Shown: positions 1-8,952, counted from the first letter of the stretch. The stretch is 64,000 nucleotides of DNA from an uncultured Clostridia bacterium (GCA_949538735.1 CATGLK010000008.1:1-64000); one strand, 5' to 3'. The notes: generated from the sequence alone by a model not told the origin. Translations and numbers: made by a program.

Positions 1-6
1 CGCTTC

Positions 7-80
7 CGCCAGGAGAATTTTTCTTTATTCTGCCAAATCCGTTTCACGTATTTGGTAGATAGAGAAAAATTCTGTCGGCG
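7..80. repeat. Long imperfect hairpin downstream of lectin-like gene
   Basis: Nested inverted repeats are visible: outer arms cgcc (7-10) and ggcg (77-80), an 11-base arm at 14-24 matched exactly at 63-73, and an inner 10-base pair at 29-38 / 50-59 with one wobble. It lies about 90 bases past the stop of the variable-region gene on the minus strand. It could be a structured RNA, a terminator-like element or part of a DGR cassette continuing beyond the window edge. The function is not known. Confidence 0.5.
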
Positions 81-121
81 TATTTCATTCGCCGAGTTCT
101 TATATTCAATTACTCTATATT

Positions 122-144
122 AAAACTACTCTCGCAATAGTTTT
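122..144 (-). other. Short hairpin after variable-region gene
   Basis: A 7-base perfect inverted repeat (122-128 and 138-144) with a 9-base loop lies 27 bases beyond the stop codon at 171. Some diversity-generating retroelements carry a small hairpin just after the variable region that helps target recognition, and this would be in the right place. It could equally be a weak terminator, although it has no clear U tract. Confidence 0.35.
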
Positions 145-170
145 GATTTTAGCTTGCACAGCTCTCAGTC

Positions 171-282
171 CTACAAATATAAAAGTGGGGGGAAAGTATT
201 GTAGCTGTTAGCAACGGTCGTGTTGTTGCTGAGGCGATTTGCAGTGTAATTGCTGCTGTTGCCGTAACTGCCTCCCCTATTC
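171..282 (-). other. Putative DGR variable region (VR) 1
   Basis: The 3' end of the preceding gene from the RGG motif to the stop. Variable-looking codons are AGT, TAC, GGC, AAC, AGC, AAT, ACT, CTC and ACC, all derivable from AAY by adenine substitution, between fixed residues such as A-N-R. The usual terminal GFRPALY motif appears as a degenerate TFPPLLY. Assignment rests on the codon pattern alone, because the template repeat is not in view. Confidence 0.55.
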
Positions 283-1562
283 ACACACGGAATGTTGGTG
301 CTGCTGTGGGTTTCTGTTGTCCATTCATAGCAATTACTTGCCATATCCCATATATTACATTTTTTATCTTGATTTGCTATTGCTAAATTATTTGTCCCTT
401 GGTTTGCTATGTCATTTTCATTTAAACTATTTTGATTTGCATAATTTCCATTTGTAACCTTTTGTATAAACACTATTGCAGTATCCCATGCATAGCTATT
501 CATCAAATCACTTGTAAATGTTTTATCTTTATACATATCTTTTGATAACTCTGCTGCTTTATTTTGTGTTACATAGTTCCATACTTGGCTATTGGGTTTA
601 GTTACTAATTGTCCTCCTTCATATCCTGTCCACATTGTATCTGAACCATTATAATAACCAGATGGTCCTGGATTTTTTATTTCGGTTTCGTCTAATGTTG
701 CGTTATCTACTCGCGCTTCATATCTTCCTATATAATATCCTCCACTTCTTTCAGCACTTGCCTTTAATCTAAAATCTTCAATATCTGTTGCTATTGCATT
801 TCCGTAATTTGAATTATGATTAGCTTGTGTATCTTCTGTATAATAATTATATATTGTGTTTTCCTCTTGGGTAGTTTCATTTCCTTCGCTATCAAATGTA
901 TATCTACTCAAATTTATTGTTACTGTCTCTGTTTCTGACTTATTAATAGTACCTACTGGTATCCATACAAATTCACTTCCTATTGTCCCTTCATATGTTG
1001 CATCTTGGATTACCACTCCTCCTGTTACTGCTGTTGCTGAGTCCTCTGCTATCTTAAATCCTGCTGGTACTTTTACATTATTTTCAAAATCATCTGTTAT
1101 TGTTGTATTACTTTCATATGGCAAATCTTGCTCTATCGCCTCTGCCACTGTTGTTCCTGTATTGTATTTACCTGCTGGCGGTGTCTCTCCTGTTTTTACT
1201 ACTGCTGTTACTTTTCCTGTCGTTGCATCTACTGTTACATCATATCCTTTATATGTTACTGTAATTTTATTTCCATTTTCTTTAATATTTGAGTCTGTTA
1301 CTCCTAAATTTTGTTTTACATTTGTTTTAAAATCTTGTTTATTAAATTTTCCAGTATTATCTATGCTTCCTATTGCCTCTAATTGCACTGCTTCTCTTGC
1401 CTCTGCCTCTGTTGTTTTATCTTTCGCAGTTACTGCCTTTGTTAATATTCCATTATCTCCTGTTAACGTCGCTATCGCTACACCTGCAAGTATCAATAAA
1501 ACTATAATCGTAATTACTAGAGCTATTAGTGTAATACCTTTGTTATTTTTCTTTAACTTCAT
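171..1562 (-). CDS. Pilin-anchored C-type-lectin/FGE-fold protein, likely DGR target
   Basis: A 463-residue surface protein. Residues 1-30 form a type IV prepilin-like leader: basic start, a KGITLIAL processing-type motif and a hydrophobic helix. Residues 35-120 look like a pilin-type stalk. From about residue 195 (FVWIPVG) to the end it resembles the formylglycine-generating-enzyme/C-type-lectin fold (GGYYIGRYEA near 275, NIWDMASNCYEWT near 405), without evident catalytic cysteines. The last 40 residues (NRGGSYGNSS onward) are rich in N, S, T, Y, G and D encoded by NNY codons, each reachable from AAC/AAT by changes at adenines, which is the signature of DGR variable regions. No reverse transcriptase or template repeat is in the window. 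The ATG follows a GAAAGGAAAT ribosome-binding site. Confidence 0.75.
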   Translation of the reverse strand: MKLKKNNKGITLIALVITIIVLLILAGVAIATLTGDNGILTKAVTAKDKTTEAEAREAVQLEAIGSIDNTGKFNKQDFKTNVKQNLGVTDSNIKENGNKITVTYKGYDVTVDATTGKVTAVVKTGETPPAGKYNTGTTVAEAIEQDLPYESNTTITDDFENNVKVPAGFKIAEDSATAVTGGVVIQDATYEGTIGSEFVWIPVGTINKSETETVTINLSRYTFDSEGNETTQEENTIYNYYTEDTQANHNSNYGNAIATDIEDFRLKASAERSGGYYIGRYEARVDNATLDETEIKNPGPSGYYNGSDTMWTGYEGGQLVTKPNSQVWNYVTQNKAAELSKDMYKDKTFTSDLMNSYAWDTAIVFIQKVTNGNYANQNSLNENDIANQGTNNLAIANQDKKCNIWDMASNCYEWTTETHSSTNIPCVNRGGSYGNSSNYTANRLSNNTTVANSYNTFPPLLYL

Positions 1563-1861
1563 AAAATTTATTTCCTTTCACTCTTTTGTTTTCTAAATAT
1601 CTCTCTTTACTTTTTGTTTCTTATTTAAATTTGTTAATTTTACTTCATATTTACATTTATTTAAATTATTTCCACTTTTGCAAATAGTATTCCTACCTAT
1701 TCACTTTTTTAACAAAGATATTGAATTTTCAAGGTTCTTTTCTTTACTATTTACAAAAATAGATTTAATTTCATGATTATTTTATCAATAATTATGTAGT
1801 CAGTCAATACGTCATACAAAATTATTTTTATTTTGTTGCACTCCTATAAACCGTTAGGTTG

Positions 1862-2095
1862 TCAAATCTCAACCAAAATCAAATCATCACCAATACACTT
1901 AACAGCCTTCCACGGAATTACAATATCATTACTCTGAGAAAAAATATTAAGAAGCTTATTGCTCCCAGGAACAATAATATGAGTAATAGTACCAGTTTCC
2001 AAATCAGCACAAACATCTTGAACATATCCCAATCGTTTTCCATCATTTATATTAACAACTTCTTTATGCTTAAAATCCAACCCCTTATCTACCAT
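1862..2095 (-). CDS. ylmC: YlmC/YmxH family sporulation protein
   Basis: A 77-residue PRC-barrel protein of the YlmC/YmxH family, small cytoplasmic proteins conserved in spore formers and commonly found next to sigE/sigG. The PRC-barrel signature is visible: D-x-K-x-x-x-V-x-N to GKRLGYVQD at the start, then a strand-rich region with IVPGS and IPWKAVKCIGDDLILVE at the end. Length is typical. It would normally follow sigG directly; here two toxin-antitoxin-like genes sit between them. The exact role in sporulation is not established for the family. Confidence 0.9.
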   Translation of the reverse strand: MVDKGLDFKHKEVVNINDGKRLGYVQDVCADLETGTITHIIVPGSNKLLNIFSQSNDIVIPWKAVKCIGDDLILVEI

Positions 2096-2238
2096 AACAC
2101 ATCCCTTTCCATATTTCGCTTTTATACATTATATGTATGAAACCAAAAAAAATAATAAAAATATGTGTAGATAAAAAATTTCCACAAAAAAGCCTTGAGC
2201 TTAATTTCTTAAACTCAAAGCAAAAATTATTATATTTT

Positions 2239-3051
2239 TTACAACTCAGCAACATATTTTTTTATTGTTTCTAATATATTTGATATACTTTGCCCAGTCC
2301 AATTATTATTATTGGATAAATTTCGGATAAACATATTATCACTTAAAACTAAGTCTATTATACTTGAAACATCTTCTTTATTATTGATTTCAATATTTAT
2401 ATCAAATATTAAAATCTTCATATAATCAGAAATTAATTTTTTATCTAAATTTCCTTCTGTAACTAACCAGTATAAATCAAATATATCTCTATATCTGGTA
2501 GAAAGTGGTCCGAATTTTAATAATGGAACTAACTTTTCCACAAATATTTGCTCTTTTGGATTAACTAAAAAACTAATATTATCATCAATTATCTTAGTAT
2601 CTAACAATAAAGTGTCTTGTAAAATGTCTATATGTTTATGTACTCCAATATCCAATTTTATATGATAGCTTTTATTGTAATTGTCAAATATTGTAACTGT
2701 TAATCTTTTTCCGTGATAATCTTGATGAGATAATTCTTCAATATTATCTTTATTAATTTCTAACTTAAAACCATCAATATTATCCATTTTTCCTAATTCC
2801 ATAAATATATTGACTATATTATCTGTTGCAATAGACATATTTATTAAATCCATATCAATATCTATTGTTGCTCTACGAATATTCTGTGTTAAGTGGAACA
2901 TTACAACTCCACCTTTTATTGTTATTTTATCACTATATTTTGAATTATAAATTCTATTTATAATAATGTCCTGGCATACTTTTGAAATTGCATAATTTCT
3001 CGTATAGCCATCTTTCGTATATTCATTTATACATTCTTGTAAACTTTTCAT
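2239..3051 (-). CDS. abiEii: AbiEii/AbiGii family nucleotidyltransferase toxin
   Basis: A 270-residue protein of the AbiEii toxin family (DUF1814), a nucleotidyltransferase-like fold. The family hallmark is present around residues 45-70: an IKGGVVM segment followed by RRATIDIDMDL, matching the KGG ... R-T-x-D-x-D pattern of the nucleotide-binding/catalytic region. A later EKLVPLL and STRYRDIFDLYWL block (about 170-195) is also typical. Its start overlaps the stop of the upstream antitoxin gene by one base (TAATG), which implies translational coupling. Known members form type IV toxin-antitoxin or abortive-infection systems, and the toxin arrests growth when not countered. Confidence 0.9.
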   Translation of the reverse strand: MKSLQECINEYTKDGYTRNYAISKVCQDIIINRIYNSKYSDKITIKGGVVMFHLTQNIRRATIDIDMDLINMSIATDNIVNIFMELGKMDNIDGFKLEINKDNIEELSHQDYHGKRLTVTIFDNYNKSYHIKLDIGVHKHIDILQDTLLLDTKIIDDNISFLVNPKEQIFVEKLVPLLKFGPLSTRYRDIFDLYWLVTEGNLDKKLISDYMKILIFDINIEINNKEDVSSIIDLVLSDNMFIRNLSNNNNWTGQSISNILETIKKYVAEL

Positions 3052-3590
3052 TACATTACCTCCGTTTCAATAGCTTTCATTATATATGAATTATTAAAGT
3101 TTTGAGCATACTTATATAGTTTAATAAAATTTAATTTATCTTTAATTTTTCTATAATTATTCAAAACTTCTTTATATAGTTCATAAGGAATTTTTGATTT
3201 ATACCTTATAAGTTCAATCAACATTCTTTCTTTATCATATATATTAACTTCTGTATCTTCAATTTTCATTTTTGTTAATCCTATATCCAATAATTCTTTT
3301 TTTGTAAAAATTTGTTTTATCGATTTATTTTCTATGTTTCTTGCTTTTTTATCTGTTGCTAAATAATAGTAGTCTGGTATTTTATCCGTTAATTCATAGT
3401 AGAAAAAAGCACTATTTAAAGTTAATATTGCTTTAGAATATTTCTTTGTTATTATTGCTAATTCGCTTGGAAATTCTTCCTTTGAATAAATCCCTTTTTC
3501 AATTTTATACAATTCTTTATTTGCAACTTTCTTTTCTATTTGATATCTATTTAATCCACTCTTTAACAATTCTTTATAATAATATACCAT
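3051..3590 (-). CDS. abiEi: AbiEi-like antitoxin with N-terminal winged helix
   Basis: A 179-residue partner of the AbiEii gene. The first 50 residues (YKELLKSGLNRYQIEKKV, KELYKIEKGIY) fit the winged-helix AbiEi_4-type domain that binds the operon promoter; the rest resembles the AbiEi C-terminal domain (SAFFYYELTD, YDKERMLIELIRYK). The ATG at 3590 is chosen over an upstream ATG because GGGGAG lies eight bases before it. In characterised systems the antitoxin represses its own operon and counteracts the toxin without direct contact. The pair sits inside a conserved sporulation cluster, so it was probably inserted there. Confidence 0.85.
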   Translation of the reverse strand: MVYYYKELLKSGLNRYQIEKKVANKELYKIEKGIYSKEEFPSELAIITKKYSKAILTLNSAFFYYELTDKIPDYYYLATDKKARNIENKSIKQIFTKKELLDIGLTKMKIEDTEVNIYDKERMLIELIRYKSKIPYELYKEVLNNYRKIKDKLNFIKLYKYAQNFNNSYIMKAIETEVM

Positions 3591-3664
3591 TTTTTCTCCC
3601 CTCTCTATTATAAACACAAATGTAGGCTTTTGTCAACTTAAAGCCGACATTTGTGTTGAAATAT

Positions 3665-3710
3665 TTTAATGGACAAAATGTCCAAAAGGAAACGTCCCCA
3701 ATGGACATTA
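3665..3710. repeat. Palindromic repeat, type B (GGACA stem)
   Basis: Contains the type B unit: GGACAAAATGTCC followed by AAAAGGAAACGTCCCC and a closing TGGACA. The same unit recurs near 9570-9625, 32661-32712 and 35116-35176. It lies between sigG and the AbiE pair. Confidence 0.8.
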
Positions 3711-4484
3711 TTTATAAAATCTCTTAATATGTTCTATTGCACTTTTTTCTAATCTAGAAACTTGAGCTTGCGATATACCAATTTCATCAGCAACTTCCAT
3801 TTGAGTTCTACCGTCAAAAAATCTTTTAGTTACAATTGTTCTCTCTTTTTCATTTAATTTTTGAAGTGCACCAGAAATCGTCATACTTTCTGCCCACTGT
3901 TCATCAGTATTCTTACTATCTTTTATTTGGTCTATTATATAAATATTTTCTGCTCCGTCATTGTATATCGGTTCTTGCAAAGACACTGGATCTTGTATTG
4001 CATCAAAACTAAATACAACTTCTTCTCTTTCAACACCAAGCTCTTTTGCAATTTCATCAATTGTTGGTTCTTTTCCATGCTCTTTGTTATATCTTTCTTT
4101 AAATTGAATTGCCTTATATGCCAAATCTCTTATCGACCTACTCACTCTTATACTATTGTTGTCTCTCAAATATCTTTTCACTTCTCCAATTATCATTGGA
4201 ACTGCATACGTACTAAATTGCACATTTTGGCTTAAATCAAAATTATCAATTGCCTTTATTAGCCCAACACAACCTACTTGGAAAAGGTCATCTGCCGCTT
4301 CGCCTCTTCCATAAAATCTTTGAATTACACTTAATACTAGCCTTAAATTTCCATTTATAAATGTGGTTCTTGCTTCATTATCTCCTTCTTTTATTTTTAC
4401 AAATAGTTCTTCTTTTTCTTTTTTGCTAAGCAAAGGTAATTTTGATGTGTTTACTCCACATATTTCTACTTTGTTGTTTAACAA
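3708..4484 (-). CDS. sigG: RNA polymerase sigma factor SigG (forespore)
   Basis: A 258-residue sigma-70-family protein that directs late forespore transcription. The N-terminus (MLNNKVEICGVNTSKLP) carries the sigma-G-specific motif. Region 2 is at about 50-120 (GNLRLVLSVIQRF, DDLFQVGCVGLIKAIDNFD, FSTYAVPMIIGEVKR), region 3 at about 135-180, and region 4 with its helix-turn-helix at about 210-258 (TQMEVADEIGISQAQVSRLE). Length and motifs are normal and uninterrupted, in contrast to the neighbouring sigE. An AAAGGAGG site precedes the ATG. In related bacteria it is activated by SpoIIAB release and the feeding-tube complex. Confidence 0.97.
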   Translation of the reverse strand: MLNNKVEICGVNTSKLPLLSKKEKEELFVKIKEGDNEARTTFINGNLRLVLSVIQRFYGRGEAADDLFQVGCVGLIKAIDNFDLSQNVQFSTYAVPMIIGEVKRYLRDNNSIRVSRSIRDLAYKAIQFKERYNKEHGKEPTIDEIAKELGVEREEVVFSFDAIQDPVSLQEPIYNDGAENIYIIDQIKDSKNTDEQWAESMTISGALQKLNEKERTIVTKRFFDGRTQMEVADEIGISQAQVSRLEKSAIEHIKRFYK

Positions 4485-4551
4485 AAGAAAAACCTCCTTT
4501 GAATTTACTTAAAATAAGTATTTCCAAAATAAGGTTTTTTATACTTTTTTA

Positions 4552-4640
4552 AAAATTGCCACTGGGGACGGACCTTTTTGGCAAAAAATTGTCAAAAAGG
4601 TCCGTCCCCAGTGGCAATTTTTTGCTCCGTCCCCAAAAGC
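4552..4640. repeat. Palindromic repeat, type A, inverted pair
   Basis: Two type A units (GCCACTGGGGACGGACC...TGGCA) face each other and form an almost perfect hairpin with arms of about 27 bases around an A-rich loop, followed by a T run and a partial third core (CCGTCCCC). It lies directly after the restored sigE stop on the minus strand, so as RNA it could terminate sigE transcription before sigG. It is one of many copies of this repeat in the window. Confidence 0.85.
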
Positions 4641-4641
4641 A

Positions 4642-5380
4642 TCAGCCTATTTTACTTGCAATTTCTTTTTTCATTTTATTAATAATCTTTTTTTCTAAGC
4701 GCGAAATATAGCTTTGAGAAATGCCGAAGTTCATCAGCAACTTCTTTTTGTGTTTTTTCTTTTCCATTTTTGAAACCAAAGCGCATTTCCATTATGTCTT
4801 TTTCTCTTTCTTTAAGTTTTGATATAGAGGCACGCAATAAAGCTCTGTCAACTTCATCTTCCAAGTTTCTTGATGTTACGTCTGGCTCTGTTCCAAGTAT
4901 GTCTGAAAGTAGTAATTCGTTTCCGTCTCTGTCTTTGTTAAGTGGCTCGTCTATTGAGACTTCGCCTTTTATTCTGTTGCTTTTTCTTAGGAACATTAGT
5001 ATTTCGTTTTCTATGCATCTTGATGCATATGTTGCAAGTTTGATGTTTTTTCCGGAGTTAAATGTGTTTACTCCTTTCATTAGGCCTATTGTTCCTATTG
5101 ATATTAGGTCTTCTATTCCTATTCCTGTGTTTTCAAATTTTTTGGCTATGTACACAACTAGTCTTAGATTTCTTTCTACTAGTGTTTGTCTTGCTTCTAG
5201 GTTGTCTTCTTCTGATAGTTTTTGTATCATTTTTTCTTCTTCTTCGGGTTCTAGTGGTGGTGGTAATGTTTGGCTTCCTGCTATGTAAAAAATGGGCAAG
5301 TATTCTATTTCGTTTTCGTCGTTTATGTATTTTGCACAAATTGAGCCAATGCTGTTTTTCATAAAATCAAATAATTTCAT
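4642..5380 (-). CDS. sigE: Sigma factor SigE, needs +1 shift at CGG
   Basis: Mother-cell sigma factor made as a pro-protein. The pro-sequence and processing context are visible ([23 protein letters not shown], residues 25-48), then region 2 ([41 protein letters not shown]) and region 4. In the zero frame, translation runs into a wrong tail after VADEL and stops near 4679. Skipping the extra C at 4726 restores [15 protein letters not shown], the recognition helix of region 4.2, and ends at the TGA at 4642, giving 245 residues, normal for the family. The ATG at 5380 follows AAGGAGGG. It sits between spoIIGA, whose product should cleave it, and sigG. See the CGG site entry. Confidence 0.93.
4723..4726 (-). 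other. +1 frameshift site CGGC in sigE
   Basis: Zero frame reads GAA CTT CGG CAT; reading GGC instead continues the conserved E-L-G-I-S-Q-S-Y motif. It is the only one of the nine sites where the fourth base is C instead of A. Zero-frame reading would lose the DNA-recognition helix. Confidence 0.85.
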
Positions 5381-5468
5381 TTTTCCCTCCTTATTATCGT
5401 TTTCAAATTGAAGAAGAATTAAATTTCGGCTAATTTTTAACACAGCAAAAATTGTAATTATTCTTCAA

Positions 5469-6356
5469 CTAAATTAGGTCTACTCCAATTAAAGCCCCAT
5501 ACTCACCCCTTTTAGTAAGTGATTTATCGTATATTCCTATTATTACATTTGTATTTTTATTTTCTTGTTCATCTGTTTTTACATTTATATACTCTGCTTT
5601 TATTCCCAATAACATTCCATTTTGTTTTCCCAATGACGAAAATGGTATTAACTTTAATCTGGACATATATTTTTCTTTTATATTGTTTGGTACTTTTTCA
5701 AAATCACCTCCTATTATATCTTCCAAATTGTATAAAATTTCTTTTGGTATGCACTCATATAAGAGTGAACTTTCAACTACCACAACAGGTGTGTTTGTAA
5801 ATGGATCTTTTAGCAAATTTCCCGTGTCTATCATTGCTTTGGTTTTTACTATTTTTCCATTTACTTTTATTTCTAATTCACAAAACAGTGCTTTTTTTGA
5901 TATTTTGCTTTTGACAACTGAAAAGGCTGTGATTATTACTGCAAATGCAATTACTGCTCCAAGCATAACTGTTTTTAGTGGATATGTTCCTAAGAACAGT
6001 CCGTTTTTCATTATGATGTCTTGTGGTCTTACTATGTATATTAAGGCAAATGCTGCTCCGCCAAATACAAATGATGTTAAGTAAAATAGTAGTAAGGTTT
6101 TGCACAGTTTTTTCGCATTTTGTGGATTATATGCTACAAATACTATTATTATTGATAATATAAATTTTAGTATTATGCTTGAATATGCTTTTAGAATTCC
6201 TGCATATGCTACTACTGAGTATATTGCCCCTATTAGGCTTGCCAAAATTAGTCTTATGTGTTTTATTTTTATTTTCATTACTAGTCCTGTTGTAAATAGT
6301 ATAATGTAATTCATTATTAAGTTTTCTAATAATACTACATCTATATATATGGTCAT
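5469..6356 (-). CDS. spoIIGA: Sigma-E processing peptidase SpoIIGA
   Basis: A 295-residue membrane aspartic protease that cleaves pro-sigma-E. The N-terminal half has five predicted hydrophobic segments (residues about 5-25, 33-52, 60-75, 85-108, 128-150). The C-terminal half carries the protease domain with the aspartate motif MIDTGNLLKDPFTNTPVVVVE near residue 175, where D-T-G is the catalytic triad motif, and ends with ALIGVDLI, typical of the family. The ATG follows a GGTGATA site. It lies directly upstream of sigE, its substrate. The protease works as a dimer and is triggered by the forespore signal SpoIIR in studied species. Confidence 0.95.
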   Translation of the reverse strand: MTIYIDVVLLENLIMNYIILFTTGLVMKIKIKHIRLILASLIGAIYSVVAYAGILKAYSSIILKFILSIIIVFVAYNPQNAKKLCKTLLLFYLTSFVFGGAAFALIYIVRPQDIIMKNGLFLGTYPLKTVMLGAVIAFAVIITAFSVVKSKISKKALFCELEIKVNGKIVKTKAMIDTGNLLKDPFTNTPVVVVESSLLYECIPKEILYNLEDIIGGDFEKVPNNIKEKYMSRLKLIPFSSLGKQNGMLLGIKAEYINVKTDEQENKNTNVIIGIYDKSLTKRGEYGALIGVDLI

Positions 6357-6425
6357 ATTATCACCTGCAAAGTTATTGTACTACTTATGTTTTGAAAAAG
6401 TTGTCTTTTCTTATGGGCGAAAAAA

Positions 6426-6461
6426 AGAAATAATCGAGCCTTTTCGATTATTTCTTCTATA
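6426..6461 (-). terminator. Terminator after ftsZ
   Basis: Hairpin arms at 6426-6437 and 6444-6455 (agaaataatcga / tcgattatttct), flanked by A/T runs, just past the ftsZ stop codon. Confidence 0.75.
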
Positions 6462-6469
6462 TTTTTTTA

Positions 6470-7606
6470 TTACATATTTTTATTTTTGTTTTTTCTTAAA
6501 AATGATGGGATATCTAAGTCGTTTTGTGATGAGTTTGTTTCTGAGTTTGCTGGTATAGAGTTTATTTTCTTTTCCCAAGTTTTTGATACTATGTTGTCTA
6601 CTCCGATGCTTGATATTGGTTCGTTTTTTTCAAATCCTGTTGCAATAACTGTAATTTTTATTTCTTCTTTCATTTCTGGGTCTGTAACTGTACCAAATAT
6701 GATGTTAGCTTCTGGGTCAACACTTCTTTGTACTAATTCAGCAGCTGTGTTTACTTCGTGTAATCCTAAATCTTCCCCACCAGTAATATTGATTATTACT
6801 CCTTTTGCTCCTTCAATTGATGTTTCTAGTAGTGGACTTTGGATTGCTTCTTTTGCAGCATCTTCTGCTCTGTTTTCTCCTGTTGCACTACCAACTCCCA
6901 TGTGTGCCATTCCTTGGTTTAGCATTATTGTTTTAACATCTGCAAAGTCTAAGTTTACAAGTCCAGGGATTGCGATTAAGTCTGATATACCTTGTACACC
7001 TTGTCTTAATATATCGTCTGCTTGTTTGAAAGCTTCTATTATTGATGTTTTTCTGTCTATTATTTGTAGTAGTTTGTCATTTGGAATTACTACTAATGTA
7101 TCTACTTTTCCTTTTAAACTTTCTATTCCACGTTCTGCTTGTGATAGTCTTTTCTTTCCTTCGAATGTGAATGGTTTTGTAACAACACCTATTGTTAATA
7201 TTCCCATTTCTTTTGCAGCTTGTGCAACTATTGGAGCTGCACCTGTACCTGTTCCTCCACCCATTCCGGCTGTAACAAATACCATATCTGCTCCTCTAAG
7301 TACTTCTGCTACTTCTGCTTTGTTTTCTTCTGCTGATTGTGCTCCGATGTCTGGGTTTGCTCCTGCTCCTAGTCCTCTTGTTATTTTTTCTCCTATTTGG
7401 ATTTTTGTTTTTGCTTTTGATGATTGTAATGCTTGTCTATCTGTGTTTACTGCTATGAAGTCTACTCCTTTTATTCCTGCATCTATCATTCTATTTACTG
7501 CGTTATTTCCTGCTCCCCCTACACCTATAACTTTTATAGTTGCTGTTCCATCTAACATGCTAAGGTTATTATCTTCATTATTATTGTAATTATTGTAATC
7601 CATCAT
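6470..7606 (-). CDS. ftsZ: Cell division protein FtsZ
   Basis: A 378-residue tubulin-like GTPase that polymerises at midcell to form the division ring. GTP-binding elements are visible: [14 protein letters not shown] near 27-40, the tubulin signature [10 protein letters not shown] at about 116-125, and the synergy-loop NLDFADV near 218. The C-terminus after residue 330 is a variable linker followed by [13 protein letters not shown], the conserved peptide that binds FtsA and SepF. A GGGAGGAG site precedes the ATG. Its partner ftsA lies 74 bases upstream in the same direction. Length and motifs are normal. Confidence 0.98.
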   Translation of the reverse strand: MMDYNNYNNNEDNNLSMLDGTATIKVIGVGGAGNNAVNRMIDAGIKGVDFIAVNTDRQALQSSKAKTKIQIGEKITRGLGAGANPDIGAQSAEENKAEVAEVLRGADMVFVTAGMGGGTGTGAAPIVAQAAKEMGILTIGVVTKPFTFEGKKRLSQAERGIESLKGKVDTLVVIPNDKLLQIIDRKTSIIEAFKQADDILRQGVQGISDLIAIPGLVNLDFADVKTIMLNQGMAHMGVGSATGENRAEDAAKEAIQSPLLETSIEGAKGVIINITGGEDLGLHEVNTAAELVQRSVDPEANIIFGTVTDPEMKEEIKITVIATGFEKNEPISSIGVDNIVSKTWEKKINSIPANSETNSSQNDLDIPSFLRKNKNKNM

Positions 7607-7680
7607 TTAGCTACTCCTCCCTAAATTTTTATATTTATATTTAAAATTAATAACTTTGTTATATAGCGTTTTTGCTATTT

Positions 7681-8910
7681 TTATGAATAGAAAAATTCTT
7701 TTATTCTTTCCATTATTGTTTTTATAAAGCTTTCACTATTTTGTGTATCTATACTACTTGATACTGTTTTTGCAAATGGTCTTGCTGCTATGTATCTAAC
7801 TAGTGCGTAGCTTGTTCTGTATGTTGGTTTTACTGTACTTATTGCTCTTCCTGTTGATATTTTTACTGGTATATTTAAATTGATTTTCCCAGCTACATCA
7901 CTTTTGTTTATATTTACTATTCCCTGTCCTGTTAATACTACATTATTGATTTTTGGTTTTAGTCCTTGGTTTGTTATGTCTTTGTTTACAATAGAGAATA
8001 TTTCTTCTATTCTTGCTTCTATTATTTCTATCAATTCTGAGCTTTTTATTATTTTGCTTTTACTTGTGTCTTTACACGTATTTAATATTATATCATTGTC
8101 ATTGTCTATGAATGATTTTAATGCTAATCCGTATTGTCTTTTTAGCTTGTCCGCTTCTTCTTCTGCTATGTTTAATACTAATGCTATGTCGTTTGTTATG
8201 TTGTCTCCACCTACTGGAATTGAATTTGTATAAACAAAACTTGAACCTTCAAATACTCCTATATCTGTATTTCCCGCTCCTATGTCTAATATCATTATAT
8301 TGTCATGTAATTCGTTATTGTCTAATATTAGGTTTCTTTCTGCTAGTGTTGTTGGCACTATTCCGTCTATTTCCAATCCGGCTTTTTTGAATATGCTATG
8401 TAGTTGCCTTACATAGTCCTTTTGAGCTAATATGACTTGTGCACTTATCGTAAAACTTGAACTTAAATTACCTACTGGGTCTGTTACCACTGTTCCGTTT
8501 TCTAATGTTATTTTGTCTGGCACTATATCAATTAATGTTTGTGTATCTGGAATTTCTATATCTTTTACTTGCATTATTGCGTTTTGTACGTCTCTTACTG
8601 ATATTCCAGAGTATTTATCTTTCGCTTCTTTTGTTATACTATTTTGTACTATTGTTACATATTTTCCTGGTATTGTGACATATGCTGAGTTTATTTTTAG
8701 GCTTGTTTCGTCTTCTGCGTCTTTTATTGATTTTGCTAAGCTTAGTATAATTTCTTCTTCGTTTATTATTTTACCTTTCTTTAGTCCCGTACATTTATAT
8801 GAGGTGTTGGATATTGTCTCTATTTGTCCAAAATTGTTGACTTCTCCGACTACTGTGCAAACTTTGCTTGTACCTATATCAACCCCCACTATGATATCTC
8901 CTATTGCCAA
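7681..8910 (-). CDS. ftsA: Cell division protein FtsA
   Basis: A 409-residue actin-like ATPase that tethers FtsZ filaments to the membrane. The phosphate-1 motif IIVGVDIGTSKVC is near residue 8, the SHS2 region follows at about 85-160, and the second phosphate motif MILDIGAGNTDIGVFE is near 205. The C-terminus ends with a short amphipathic helix (IKTIMERIKEFFYS), expected to insert in the membrane. Translation starts at a TTG, seven bases after GGAGG, with no better ATG nearby. It is the first gene of the ftsA-ftsZ-spoIIGA-sigE run, with a sigma-A-like promoter upstream. Confidence 0.96.
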   Translation of the reverse strand: MAIGDIIVGVDIGTSKVCTVVGEVNNFGQIETISNTSYKCTGLKKGKIINEEEIILSLAKSIKDAEDETSLKINSAYVTIPGKYVTIVQNSITKEAKDKYSGISVRDVQNAIMQVKDIEIPDTQTLIDIVPDKITLENGTVVTDPVGNLSSSFTISAQVILAQKDYVRQLHSIFKKAGLEIDGIVPTTLAERNLILDNNELHDNIMILDIGAGNTDIGVFEGSSFVYTNSIPVGGDNITNDIALVLNIAEEEADKLKRQYGLALKSFIDNDNDIILNTCKDTSKSKIIKSSELIEIIEARIEEIFSIVNKDITNQGLKPKINNVVLTGQGIVNINKSDVAGKINLNIPVKISTGRAISTVKPTYRTSYALVRYIAARPFAKTVSSSIDTQNSESFIKTIMERIKEFFYS

Positions 8911-8952
8911 GTTAACTCCTCCATCTTTTCTAGTATTAATTTCTTAATTGTA

